A stretch of 17,605 nt of DNA from an uncultured Bacilli bacterium. GTDB taxonomy: Bacteria; Bacillota_I; Bacilli_A; RF39; UBA660. Both the position numbers and the translations under genes were made by a program. Below are positions 8,901 through 15,716 of the stretch, one piece after another. The DNA lies in contig CALVQP010000017.1 of assembly GCA_944358225.1 (NCBI GenBank), forward strand, positions 1 to 17,605, read 5' to 3'. Position 1 is the first letter of the stretch. Every line of letters starts with the position of its first letter. A model generated the notes under the pieces. The model searched no databases. It saw only the letters and a list, made by a program, of their open reading frames with translations, and was not told the DNA's origin.

Positions 8901-10306
8901 CTTCTCGTAACTTCTTCTTCACTAGCTTTTCCCTGTAACATTTCATCAGTAATACATGTGAGTTCAATTATTTTTTGTGGTAAAGGACGTTTAGGATCAA
9001 TTAGTTCATCAAACCGATCAATAATTTCATCATTTTTAATTTTAACGGCCCCTATTTCAATCATTTGATCCTTTCCGGGATGAAATCCTGTTGTTTCCGT
9101 ATCAAAAACAACATAAGTTTGATCTATTAAGGGATACTCTTTAACATTAAAAATAACATCGACATCATCATTAACTACATTTAATTCGGCACCATATAGA
9201 ACTTTAAACTTATCCTCTTCTTCCCTACCCTTATTATAAGCACAAACTTCATGATAAAGATCAGGATAACTTTGTAAACAATTATGATCAGTAACAGCTA
9301 CAGCTTTATGACCCAAATTAATAGCATGTTTAATTAATTCTTTCGCAGGTACAACACTATCCATCATACTCATAAAAGTATGAACATGTAATTCTACTCT
9401 TTTTTCTTCTTCTAAATCAATACATTTTTCATCTTTAGAATCAATACTTTCCAAATTTCGTATTGCTAAAACAATATCTTTAGCAAAGTTATCAAATTCC
9501 GCATTTCCATGAAAACGATAATAATTTCCTACTTTTAAGCGTTTTAAAACGCTTTTGTACTCTTCTTTATCTCTTTTAAAAATCTTGGCTAACATACTAT
9601 TAGATTTATCTGATATTTTTAAAGTAATGATATTAATATTTTCTCTTTCCATAGTATCAATACCAAATATAAACCCCTCAATAATAATATTTTTCATATC
9701 CCCTAAAATATTATCAATTTTCTCAACTGGTCCATCAACATATTTTCCTACAATAATATTACTAGGACTCTCTTCTACTAAAACTACCTTTTGTTTTAAA
9801 GAAGATTCTATACTTTGTTTTACTAACATTTCTTTTTCCTTATTTAAATAAGTTTGCAACTTTAAATCTTTAAAACCATATAAAGCTAAAGGTTTTAAAA
9901 TATTATCTTGTTCTTTTAACATCTTTTCTTCTTCAATTTTATTAGCAACTTCAATAATAATAGTATTTTTATCTAAACGTATTTCATTATCTATTAAAGC
10001 TGACAAAGAAGGACGGGAATTAATTAAGTTTTTAACTACCGATTTTACATACTCTATCAAAAGTTCTTCATCTATTTTTAAATAGGTAAAATCAATACTA
10101 ACTTCATATTTTCCATTAATTTTATTTAAACACGCTGCATTTAATTTGTCTATTTCTTCTTTTTTTATAATCGAAGGCAACTGTAAAAAAACTTTAAAAG
10201 TTTGTTTATCTTTATTGACGAGTACTTTTAAAATTTTCGCATCAACAAAAACATTTTCTTCATCTATAAAATTTATACTCTTAAAAAATCTGTTTAACTG
10301 CTCCAT
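5990..10306 (-). CDS. polC: DNA polymerase III PolC-type alpha subunit with proofreading exonuclease
   Basis: The replicative polymerase of low-GC Gram-positives, 1438 residues, the expected length. Domains in order are an N-terminal region (1-200), an OB-fold (about 205-290), the first part of the PHP domain with ELHVHTFMSMMDS (from about 305) and AVTDHN, and an inserted DnaQ-type 3'-5' exonuclease (about 398-565; VVFDTETTG, VAHNAKFD and HHRADYD carry the acidic metal ligands and His). The rest of PHP follows (CATGDVHN, about 714-721), then the polymerase core with YLVGSRGSVGSS, a zinc knuckle (C901/C904 and C931/C934) and the catalytic PDIDLNFSGDY (about 958). The end, SQLSLF, is a sliding-clamp binding motif. 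All catalytic residues seem intact. An AAGGAG site precedes the ATG. It lies 13 bp behind dnaE with no terminator between. Confidence 0.98.
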   Translation of the reverse strand: MEQLNRFFKSINFIDEENVFVDAKILKVLVNKDKQTFKVFLQLPSIIKKEEIDKLNAACLNKINGKYEVSIDFTYLKIDEELLIEYVKSVVKNLINSRPSLSALIDNEIRLDKNTIIIEVANKIEEEKMLKEQDNILKPLALYGFKDLKLQTYLNKEKEMLVKQSIESSLKQKVVLVEESPSNIIVGKYVDGPVEKIDNILGDMKNIIIEGFIFGIDTMERENINIITLKISDKSNSMLAKIFKRDKEEYKSVLKRLKVGNYYRFHGNAEFDNFAKDIVLAIRNLESIDSKDEKCIDLEEEKRVELHVHTFMSMMDSVVPAKELIKHAINLGHKAVAVTDHNCLQSYPDLYHEVCAYNKGREEEDKFKVLYGAELNVVNDDVDVIFNVKEYPLIDQTYVVFDTETTGFHPGKDQMIEIGAVKIKNDEIIDRFDELIDPKRPLPQKIIELTCITDEMLQGKASEEEVTRRFLDFVGDLPMVAHNAKFDISFMKMAMQKYNLGEFTNTVVDTMSLARILNPDWPNHKLTTLVRRYKIEWDEDAHHRADYDSEGTAKAFYKMAKIMYDRNIETTMDIYNSIDQEQLVKFSFPFHLTVLAKNKVGLKNLFKIISMANTKYLFKNDQPKIPRNEILKHKEGLLIGSGCVNGEIFEAALTKEDDELSNMMQFYDYIEVQPISHMSHLLQMESSGFKTENDLINHVKKIIRVAKEAGKVVCATGDVHNLLSEDKIYRDIIVDQRTNGKLHPLNRPGVTVPDMNFKTTNEMLEAFSFLDADLAKEIVVTNTQNIAKQIEEIEVIIETGGVPFSPRIENSKEIVENMVYDKAKSLYGDPLPPLIEERIAQELKGIIGGGFDVIYLIAQKLVKKSNDDGYLVGSRGSVGSSFVATMMGITEVNPLPAHYLCPKCKHSIFELDGQALGATYSSGYDLPDMNCPNCNEVLKKEGQDMPFATFLGFNADKVPDIDLNFSGDYQWKAHEYTKELFGVDNVYRAGTIGTVAEKTAFGMVKKYCEDFNIVMRNIEVERLAKGCTGVKRTTGQHPGGIVVIPGYMDVYDFTPFQYPAEDNTSLWRTTHFDYHAIDQDVLKLDILGHDDPTVLRMLQDLSKIDVTKIDLGDKDTMRIFTSPQVLGVTKEQINCETGTLGVPEFGTKFVIGMLNDTKPKTFAELIKISGLSHGTDVWLGNAQELIRNKICEFKDVIGCRDDIMVYLMYNGVEPIKAFKIMEFVRKGKASKDPETWKDYVKIMQDADIAEWFIESCHKIKYMFPKAHAAAYVMSAFRIAWFKVHMPIYYYAAFLSIRCDDYDVESMIKGYDAVKVKIMELQAKGYDATNKDKAVIETLQVCLEMLARGFTFKNIDIKKSEATKFVIDDDQKSLILPFKTIDGLGEAVASTIIEKRNEKEYYSIEDLQNRGKVNQTTLAKLRSLGVLDDLPETSQLSLF

Positions 10307-10319
10307 AATGACTCCTTAT

Positions 10320-13232
10320 TTAGTTTATTTTTTCGATATTTGATACCACAATTTGATACTTATCTATTCTTTTTTCGACTTTACCACTTACTAAAATAAT
10401 ATCCTTTTCCTTAAATTTAGTCATCAAACTTATTTTAGCAGGAAATACTACAAAATCCAAACTGGCACTTTCATCTTCGGCTGTTACAAAACTCATCTTA
10501 TCACCTTTTTTAGTATTTATATTCGTAATTCTTGTAACATAAACAATACATTTCACAAATTTATCAAAATAACTATTTACACAATTTAATTTAATTGCAT
10601 TATCTAAATGATATTTGCCAGTCGGATGATTAGATATATAAAAACCTAAGTTTTCTTTTTCATAACTAATTAACTGGCCAACATTATATTCACTCACTTC
10701 CTCTATTTTCGGTTTTAAAATAAGGGGCGATGCTATTTGGCTAGTTAATTCGGCATATGTATAAGCACTTTCTAAATTAGTAATTAAAGTTTTTTTATTT
10801 AACTTGAAATCACGTAAAGCATCTACATAAATCAAAGATTCAATTGTTTTTTGATTTACTCCATGTTTAATAGTTCTTTTAACAAAATCAAATAAATCTT
10901 GATATACCCCTTGTTTTCTTTCTTCAATAATTGCCTCAGCCTGATTACTACTTACATTTTTTACAACCGTTAAGGGCAATAAAATAGAATTATTTTTAAT
11001 TACATAAGTTCTTTTACTCAAATTTATATTTGGTGAGTATATCTTCACATTATTTTGTTTTAAAATATGTAAATATTCATTTGTTTTAACCTCACTAGCA
11101 ATACTCATATTTAGTAAGTTAACATAATAAAGCAAATTATAATGCGCTTTTAAATAAGCCATTTGATATCCCACTAAAGCATAAGCTACCGAATGCGATT
11201 TATTAAAGCCATAATTTGCAAATTTTACAATTAAATCATACACTTTTACAGCCACACTTTCACTATAACCATTTTGCATCGCACTTTTTATAAATATCTG
11301 GCGTTCTTGTTGCATTACATCAACTTTCTTTTTACTCATAGCTCTTCGAATATTATCAGCTTGAGCATAGCTGTAGCCACCCATTTTCACAAGTATTTGC
11401 ATTATTTGTTCTTGATAAACAATAATTCCGTAAGTATTTTCTAAAATATCTTTTAAATCTTCATGTAAGTATAGTGTTGTCACTTTTTTTTCTTTACGTT
11501 TAATAAATTCATCGATATTATCCATTGGTCCCGGACGGTATAAAGCAATTGCTGCAATTAAATCCTCAAAACATTTGGGCTTTAATTTCTTTAAAAAACT
11601 TTTCATGCCCTCACTTTCAAATTGAAAGACGCCATCGGTAGCTCCTCTAGCAAATAATTCTAAAGTCATCTCATCATCTAAAGGAATATCAGCTAATTTT
11701 AAATCTTGTCCTGTACTCGTTTTTATCAAGTTCAAAATATCTTTAATGATTCTTAAATTTTTAATAGCTAGTAGATCCATTTTAATAAGACCTAAATCTT
11801 CCAAATATTCCATTGTACAACCGGTCAAATAAGTATCATTATTTTTAACCATAGCAATTATATTATCTAAAGGCTTACTACTTACAACAACTCCAGAAGC
11901 ATGCGTACTAATTTGTCTTTTTAAACCTTCTAACTTCATCGCAATTTGATACATTTGCCCTAACTTTTGATCATATTTTAATACCGTTTGTAACTCTTGA
12001 TTATTTTGATAATTAAAAAGAAGATTTTTTTTAGCATCAATGTATTTTGTTACCTTATACATTCTATCTTCGTCAATATTTAAAACTCTTGCCACATCTC
12101 TTATTACTTGTTTACTACCTAAAGTAGCATAAGTCATAATATGAGCCACTTTATCTAAGTCATACCTGTGCCTTAAATATTCAAAGACTTCTTCTCGTTT
12201 ATTATCTTGAAAATCTATATCGATATCGGGCATGGTAATTCTTTCTTTATTTAAAAATCTTTCAAATAATAAATTATATTTTAAAGGATCAATATCAATA
12301 ATACCTAAAGCATAAGCAACTAATGACCCCGCAGCACTTCCTCTACCTGGACCAACTAAAATATCATGTTTTTTAGCATATAAAACATAATCATAAACAA
12401 TCAAAAAATAATCGACAAATCCCATTTGTTCAATAACTGTTAACTCATAATTTAATCTTTTAATATATTTATCATCTTTTTGATTATTTAATCTTTTCAA
12501 TAAGCCTTTTAAAGCTAAAGCTTTTAAATAATCTAGTGAGTTTATATTTACATCATACTTAGGAATATATCTTTTATTATATGGTATTTCAACATTACAT
12601 AAATTACTAAAATCATATGTTGTTTTAATATCTTCTTCTTCACTTACTTCAAAATAATAATTTTTACTATAATCCCTACTTTGATAAAAATCAATATTTT
12701 CATTATTAGAAATCATATCCAAATATTTTAAATAATTTACATCTTCTAGTTTTAAAGCTAATATTTTGGGTGCAAATAAAATATTACTTGTCGTAATTAA
12801 AGCATTATTTTTTTCATATTCACTAGTATAAGCAATATAAACATCTGGATAAATATCTTTAAATTTAGCATAGTAAGTAGCCTGTTTTAACTCTATTACA
12901 GCAATTACATTATCTTTATACAACACTAAATCTTCTAAAACTAATTCTTTTTCTTGCATTAGGGTATTTAAAAGTAAAAGATTTTGATAACCAGCATAAT
13001 TTTTAGCATATAAACAAAAATAAAAATTATTAAATTTTACTTGTAAGCCTAATATTGGTTTTATGTTATTATTTAAACATTTACGATAAAACTCAATTGC
13101 TCCGAACATATTTTCATCACATATTGCGCAGGTTTTCAGATTATGTTCTTTTAAAAACTTTATTAAATCATCAATTTTAATCATACTTTTTAATAAAGAA
13201 TAATCAGTTACAACTTTTAATGGAATATACAA
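10320..13232 (-). CDS. dnaE: DNA polymerase III DnaE-type alpha subunit
   Basis: A 970-residue protein, somewhat short for DnaE (usually about 1,050-1,150). In Gram-positives DnaE extends primers before handing over to PolC. Visible parts are a degenerate PHP domain (about 1-200), the palm with VGPGRGSAAGSLVAYALGI (about 293-311) and MPDIDIDFQDNKR (about 335-347, catalytic aspartates), fingers with RPGPMDN and GIIVYQEQIMQI, and a C-terminal OB-fold (about 890-970). There is no proofreading domain. I start it at the TTG at 13232: GGGGTGA lies just upstream, and the protein then begins MYIPLKVVTDYSLL, matching normal DnaE N-termini. The open frame extends to a TTG at 13265, but that codon is part of the promoter -10. 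Two PHP histidines are missing: LKVVTDYS replaces LHVHSEYS, and CDEN replaces TDHG. Confidence 0.96.
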   Translation of the reverse strand: MYIPLKVVTDYSLLKSMIKIDDLIKFLKEHNLKTCAICDENMFGAIEFYRKCLNNNIKPILGLQVKFNNFYFCLYAKNYAGYQNLLLLNTLMQEKELVLEDLVLYKDNVIAVIELKQATYYAKFKDIYPDVYIAYTSEYEKNNALITTSNILFAPKILALKLEDVNYLKYLDMISNNENIDFYQSRDYSKNYYFEVSEEEDIKTTYDFSNLCNVEIPYNKRYIPKYDVNINSLDYLKALALKGLLKRLNNQKDDKYIKRLNYELTVIEQMGFVDYFLIVYDYVLYAKKHDILVGPGRGSAAGSLVAYALGIIDIDPLKYNLLFERFLNKERITMPDIDIDFQDNKREEVFEYLRHRYDLDKVAHIMTYATLGSKQVIRDVARVLNIDEDRMYKVTKYIDAKKNLLFNYQNNQELQTVLKYDQKLGQMYQIAMKLEGLKRQISTHASGVVVSSKPLDNIIAMVKNNDTYLTGCTMEYLEDLGLIKMDLLAIKNLRIIKDILNLIKTSTGQDLKLADIPLDDEMTLELFARGATDGVFQFESEGMKSFLKKLKPKCFEDLIAAIALYRPGPMDNIDEFIKRKEKKVTTLYLHEDLKDILENTYGIIVYQEQIMQILVKMGGYSYAQADNIRRAMSKKKVDVMQQERQIFIKSAMQNGYSESVAVKVYDLIVKFANYGFNKSHSVAYALVGYQMAYLKAHYNLLYYVNLLNMSIASEVKTNEYLHILKQNNVKIYSPNINLSKRTYVIKNNSILLPLTVVKNVSSNQAEAIIEERKQGVYQDLFDFVKRTIKHGVNQKTIESLIYVDALRDFKLNKKTLITNLESAYTYAELTSQIASPLILKPKIEEVSEYNVGQLISYEKENLGFYISNHPTGKYHLDNAIKLNCVNSYFDKFVKCIVYVTRITNINTKKGDKMSFVTAEDESASLDFVVFPAKISLMTKFKEKDIILVSGKVEKRIDKYQIVVSNIEKIN

Positions 13233-13264
13233 AATATCACCCCGCAATACTAATACTTGATTCA

Positions 13265-13294
13265 ATTATATCATAACTTTTTGTTCCCTTTAAA
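13265..13294 (-). promoter_or_regulatory. Promoter of the dnaE-polC operon
   Basis: The minus strand has an extended -10 TGATATAAT (13265-13273) with a weak -35 TTTAAA (13289-13294) 18 bases away. Transcription should begin near 13258, after the upstream in-frame TTG at 13265, which supports the dnaE start at 13232. Confidence 0.6.
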
Positions 13295-13321
13295 AAATCC
13301 TGCTTAAATAAAGTTAAACAG
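13292..13321 (-). terminator. Terminator between the PH-domain gene and dnaE
   Basis: An 8-bp stem with one G.U pair (13300-13307 with 13314-13321) and a 6-base loop, followed on the minus strand by GATTTTTT. It lies 10 bp after the stop of the PH-domain gene. Its T-run overlaps the -35 region of the dnaE promoter. Confidence 0.65.
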
Positions 13322-13330
13322 AATTTTATT

Positions 13331-13735
13331 TTACTTACTTAATCTTATTTTTTCTTTCATCATTACTTTAAAAACTTTTTTGATATTTTCTTTTTTATCA
13401 TGATTCATTCCTACAAAATTAATATGTAATTGATACCCGCTATCAAAACTAAATAACAACTCAACTTTACCCGGCTTGTAATTTATAGCACTAGTAGATA
13501 TTGAAACATACGGAATCACATGAATTTTTTTATAATACATCGCCATCGCATCTCGATCAAATAAAATCATTTTCTTATTTGTAAAAACAACATAATCTTT
13601 ATTATTTTTATATGCAAAAACAAATCTTTCATCTGTATCGATATACTCTATTGCATAATCAGGCAATCTATTATAATCAATTTCTTCTTTAAAATCAAAA
13701 TATTTGGATAATTCTCTAAATTTTATATACGCCAT
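13331..13735 (-). CDS. Small PH-domain protein (bacterial PH, PF08000-like)
   Basis: A 134-residue soluble protein with the pattern of the bacterial pleckstrin-homology domain: YIDTDERFVFAYKNNKDYVVFTNKKMILFD (about 51-80), HVIPYVSIS (about 92-100), then a beta-rich stretch and an amphipathic C-terminal helix (about 115-130). Such proteins are usually single-domain and of unknown function. There is no signal peptide or membrane helix. AGAGGT lies upstream of the ATG. It has its own terminator and a plausible promoter, so it appears monocistronic. Confidence 0.75.
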   Translation of the reverse strand: MAYIKFRELSKYFDFKEEIDYNRLPDYAIEYIDTDERFVFAYKNNKDYVVFTNKKMILFDRDAMAMYYKKIHVIPYVSISTSAINYKPGKVELLFSFDSGYQLHINFVGMNHDKKENIKKVFKVMMKEKIRLSK

Positions 13736-13756
13736 ATTAAATCTACCTCTATTTAA

Positions 13757-13784
13757 ATACTACCATATTTACTAGCAAAAACAA
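13757..13784 (-). promoter_or_regulatory. Possible promoter of the PH-domain gene
   Basis: TTGTTT (13779-13784), a 16-base spacer and TAGTAT (13757-13762) on the minus strand, about 22 bases before the ATG. Both boxes deviate from consensus, so this is a candidate only. Confidence 0.35.
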
Positions 13785-13786
13785 AC

Positions 13787-13807
13787 CTAATTTTTTCTAA
13801 CTAACAT
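13787..13807 (-). repeat. Second copy of the deacylase gene's 3' end
   Basis: Identical at 18 of 21 positions to 14777-14797, which encodes the last residues (MLVRKN, stop) of the deacylase gene. Read on the minus strand this copy also spells ATG TTA GTT AGA AAA AAT TAG, the same six residues and a stop with different codons. It abuts the 43-bp direct repeat at the outer border of the AbiE island. Confidence 0.5.
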
Positions 13808-13849
13808 AGTTGTACAATAGATGTGAAACATTTCTATATAAAAACTTGC
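13807..13849. repeat. 43-bp perfect direct repeat, copy 1
   Basis: Identical over 43 bases to 14682-14724 (it begins tagttgtacaatagatgtg and ends aaaacttgc) in the same orientation, with 832 bp between the copies. It replaces the 3' part of the AbiEii toxin gene: the toxin frame enters the repeat and stops 5 codons later. Confidence 0.95.
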
Positions 13850-14012
13850 AATAACAAACCACCCTTTAAAATAAATTTTTCTTGATATTTTGACACAGAT
13901 ATTCTTTCTAACACTCTTTCAAACATATATCTTTGTAATATTTCATAATAATTAAGATCATATTTATTTTCTATTTCTTTTGCTAATCTTTTTATTCAGT
14001 TATATCTACCAT
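13834..14012 (-). pseudogene. Truncated, frameshifted AbiEii/AbiGii-type nucleotidyltransferase toxin
   Basis: Too short to be listed by ordinary gene calling. The original ATG at 14012 overlaps the antitoxin stop (ATGGTAG, the usual AbiE coupling) and encodes MVDITE, then a stop (TAA at 13992-13994). Shifting frame by one base restores a continuous reading, IKRLAKEIENKYDLNYYEIL, through ERVLERISVSKYQEKF to ILKGGLLL. This is the start of AbiEii toxins up to the KGG of the nucleotidyltransferase site. The frame then runs into the 43-bp repeat and ends at 13834. About 57 codons remain of a protein usually near 280-300 residues. The GS motif and catalytic aspartates are lost, so no toxin activity is expected. 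Confidence 0.8.
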
Positions 14013-14593
14013 TTCATCATGACCTCCACAATCGTATTAACCTTTTCATAAATATTGAAAATTTTAGCATATTCTAATAATAACTCAACATTTTTATCTT
14101 TATTACTAAAGTAATAATCTAATACTCTATTTTGGAGTTCTAAATCAAATTCTTTTTCTGATCTTAACATATCACAAATACATCTTTCGGCATTATATAC
14201 TTTAACAGGATTACCCAATGGACTAGTTACTTTTATAATACCTATTTCATAATAATTTTCTGAAACATAATGAATATTATAATGTCCTCTAACTTTTTTG
14301 TTTCTTGGTACAGTTATATCAATTACAGATGGTGTTTTATTTGTAAGATTTAAAATATGTAGTGCTGTATTATAGGAAAATATTGCACTTGGATAGTTTT
14401 TTTGTAAAATATAATATTCATCTTTAAAAGTATTTGTACTCATGTATAAACCATGACTAACTTTTTCTATAATTCCTTTATCAATATAAAATTGAATTTG
14501 TGATTTATAAATATTAAGTTCTACTAATTCAGCAGTAGTAATATAGCCATTGTTTTTTTCTAAAAATTCTATTAATTTTTTTTCATTATTCAT
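14006..14593 (-). CDS. AbiEi-family antitoxin (type IV toxin-antitoxin), orphaned
   Basis: A 195-residue protein of normal family length. The N-terminal winged helix-turn-helix (about 1-55) has the AbiEi pattern of NNGYITTAELVELNIYKSQI followed by GIIEKVSHGLYMS. The C-terminal domain contains SYNTALHILNLTNKTP, ITVPRNKKVRGHYNIHYV, VTSPLGNPVKVYNAERCICD and the final helices. AbiEi is a DNA-binding repressor of its own operon and counteracts the AbiEii nucleotidyltransferase in phage abortive infection. Here the toxin is a remnant, so only repression is left. The start has AGGTGG 4-5 bases upstream. An inverted repeat in the promoter region may be its operator. The gene lies between two 43-bp direct repeats, which suggests horizontal transfer. 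Confidence 0.85.
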   Translation of the reverse strand: MNNEKKLIEFLEKNNGYITTAELVELNIYKSQIQFYIDKGIIEKVSHGLYMSTNTFKDEYYILQKNYPSAIFSYNTALHILNLTNKTPSVIDITVPRNKKVRGHYNIHYVSENYYEIGIIKVTSPLGNPVKVYNAERCICDMLRSEKEFDLELQNRVLDYYFSNKDKNVELLLEYAKIFNIYEKVNTIVEVMMKW

Positions 14594-14603
14594 AAAACCA
14601 CCT

Positions 14604-14651
14604 ATTTACTTTCGTACATACATCATAGTGTTTTGCCGAACAAAAGTAAAT
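14604..14651. promoter_or_regulatory. Inverted repeat upstream of abiEi, candidate operator
   Basis: atttactttcg (14604-14614) and caaaagtaaat (14641-14651) are inverted repeats with one mismatch, separated by 26 bases, 11 bp upstream of the antitoxin ATG. AbiEi proteins are known to repress by binding inverted repeats in their promoter. A possible promoter (TTGTTC, 17 bp, TATGTA) lies between and over the arms. Confidence 0.4.
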
Positions 14652-14681
14652 ATAATTCCCTTCAATTGTCGAAAATTATTG

Positions 14682-14724
14682 TAGTTGTACAATAGATGTG
14701 AAACATTTCTATATAAAAACTTGC
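14682..14724. repeat. 43-bp perfect direct repeat, copy 2
   Basis: Same 43 bases as 13807-13849, located between the deacylase gene and the antitoxin gene. Within it gatgtgaaac (14695-14704) also has an inverted partner, gtttcacatc, at 14755-14764, 50 bp away; copy 1 has no such partner. Confidence 0.95.
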
Positions 14725-14776
14725 TAATAAAAATCAATAGTTTTATGTTTTTTTGTTTCACATCATTGACCAATAT

Positions 14777-15421
14777 TCAATTTTTTCTAACCAACATTTT
14801 TTGTTTCGTACAAACCTCTTTAGAAGCAATTTCCATTATTTTAGCTTCTCTTTGAATTAACTCCAAAAATTTTAAAAACTCTTCCGGTTTTATAAAAATA
14901 CTTAATTCATTATATAATGGATGAAAAACTAAACAGTCTTTTTGCAATAATTCTTCATCAATTACCAACTCTATTTGTTTTGTAACATCATACATCATAT
15001 TAAATATCGAGATATTTCCCGCTTTAGTATGCAAAAGTTCTTCTAATCCATCATCATTAACAAATTCTAATTTTTTAGTCTCTAAGTCTATCTTACATTG
15101 GGCCATATCTACTTGTTTATGACTATCTACTATAATTAAAAACTTTCTTTTCTCTCCTTTTCTTTCTTGAACTAATAAATGTTTACAAACACTATATTCA
15201 GGCATTAAATATTGATATTTTTGATAATATTGCTCCGACTCATAGCACGCCTTTGCTATAGGGTGTTTTATACATAAATCAAAAAATATTCCGCTAGATT
15301 CCAAAAAAGCACAAAATGATCTGGCTTGTAAAATATTTTCAAAACGCTCCCTAGCTTTTTTAGACTCTAATAATTCTTTTAAATATAATAATTGTGTTTG
15401 GGTTAATTGTAACTCTTTCAT
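14777..15421 (-). CDS. Free-standing YbaK/ProX-type aminoacyl-tRNA deacylase, T-box controlled
   Basis: A 214-residue protein. After a variable helical N-terminus, residues about 42-195 follow the prolyl-tRNA-editing (YbaK/ProX/PrdX) fold: SGIFFDLCIKHP, YSVCKHLLVQERKGEKRKFLIIV with the conserved lysine (K80), KQVDMAQC, LEFVNDDGLEELLHTKAGNIS (the usual LSFAS...L....G.V block, diverged), and VIDEELLQKDCLVFHPLYN (H167, P168). Such enzymes hydrolyse mischarged tRNA, for example Ala-tRNA(Pro), in the cytoplasm. A T-box leader precedes it, which ties expression to uncharged tRNA and supports a role in translation quality control. AGGAGG lies 6 bases before the ATG. The usual G-N-V-S-P motif is changed to GNISIF, so specificity may differ from known members. 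The AbiE island lies directly behind its stop. Confidence 0.72.
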   Translation of the reverse strand: MKELQLTQTQLLYLKELLESKKARERFENILQARSFCAFLESSGIFFDLCIKHPIAKACYESEQYYQKYQYLMPEYSVCKHLLVQERKGEKRKFLIIVDSHKQVDMAQCKIDLETKKLEFVNDDGLEELLHTKAGNISIFNMMYDVTKQIELVIDEELLQKDCLVFHPLYNELSIFIKPEEFLKFLELIQREAKIMEIASKEVCTKQKMLVRKN

Positions 15422-15435
15422 CTTTTTCCTCCTAA

Positions 15436-15712
15436 ATTAAAAAATGCTAGTTTCCATCCTGACTAATGTCAAGGGACGAAAACTAGCATTCCGCGGTGCC
15501 ACCCTATTTATTACGAAATTATATCATAATCACTTTTTTCGATTCTATCAAATCTAGCAAATATAACGGTTTGCCCACCGGCTTAGTCTACTTATTTCTT
15601 TAAGCACTCCGAAATGTTATTCACTATTTATATTTTACTTATTCTCACCAACCATAAGCTCTCTTTAAAAAGTCTAAATAGTTACTTCTTTTCATCAATG
15701 TTTTAAAAACAA
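15436..15712 (-). ncRNA. T-box riboswitch leader, specifier probably AAC (Asn)
   Basis: This holds the whole 370-bp gap before the deacylase gene. The minus strand has, in order, stem I with AGUA (15683-15686) and an 8-bp helix (15675-15682 with 15623-15630). The apical AGAGAG...GGTTGGTGAGAA pattern follows, then the 3' side of the specifier loop, GAAT-AAC-A (AAC at 15616-15618). GGAGTGC and a stem II-like region (CCGGTGGGC ... ACCG) come next. The T-box itself is AGGGTGGCACCGCGG (15491-15505), which pairs with the tRNA acceptor end. A terminator with an 11-bp outer stem (15443-15453 with 15480-15490) and a T-run ends the leader. Uncharged tRNA should favour the antiterminator and switch the gene on. 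Confidence 0.93.
15443..15490 (-). terminator. Conditional terminator of the T-box leader
   Basis: Outer arms 15443-15453 and 15480-15490 are perfectly complementary, with an inner tgac/gtca hairpin, and are followed on the minus strand by TTTTTT. The terminator starts directly after the T-box sequence, so it is mutually exclusive with the antiterminator. Confidence 0.85.
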
Positions 15713-15716
15713 TTGC

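Noticed and set aside
5990..13232. Mycoplasma-type genetic code suggested by low GC
   Set aside because: Tryptophan is encoded by TGG throughout the genes checked. TGA ends the amidotransferase and deacylase genes at positions fitting their families.
13787..14764. Insertion sequence or CRISPR array behind the 43-bp repeats
   Set aside because: Only two repeat copies 875 bp apart, no transposase or cas gene, and no regular spacers.
15560..15600. Proline specifier in the T-box (the CCGGTGGGC stretch)
   Set aside because: This GC-rich segment lies after stem I, in the stem II region, away from the AGUA/GAA specifier loop.
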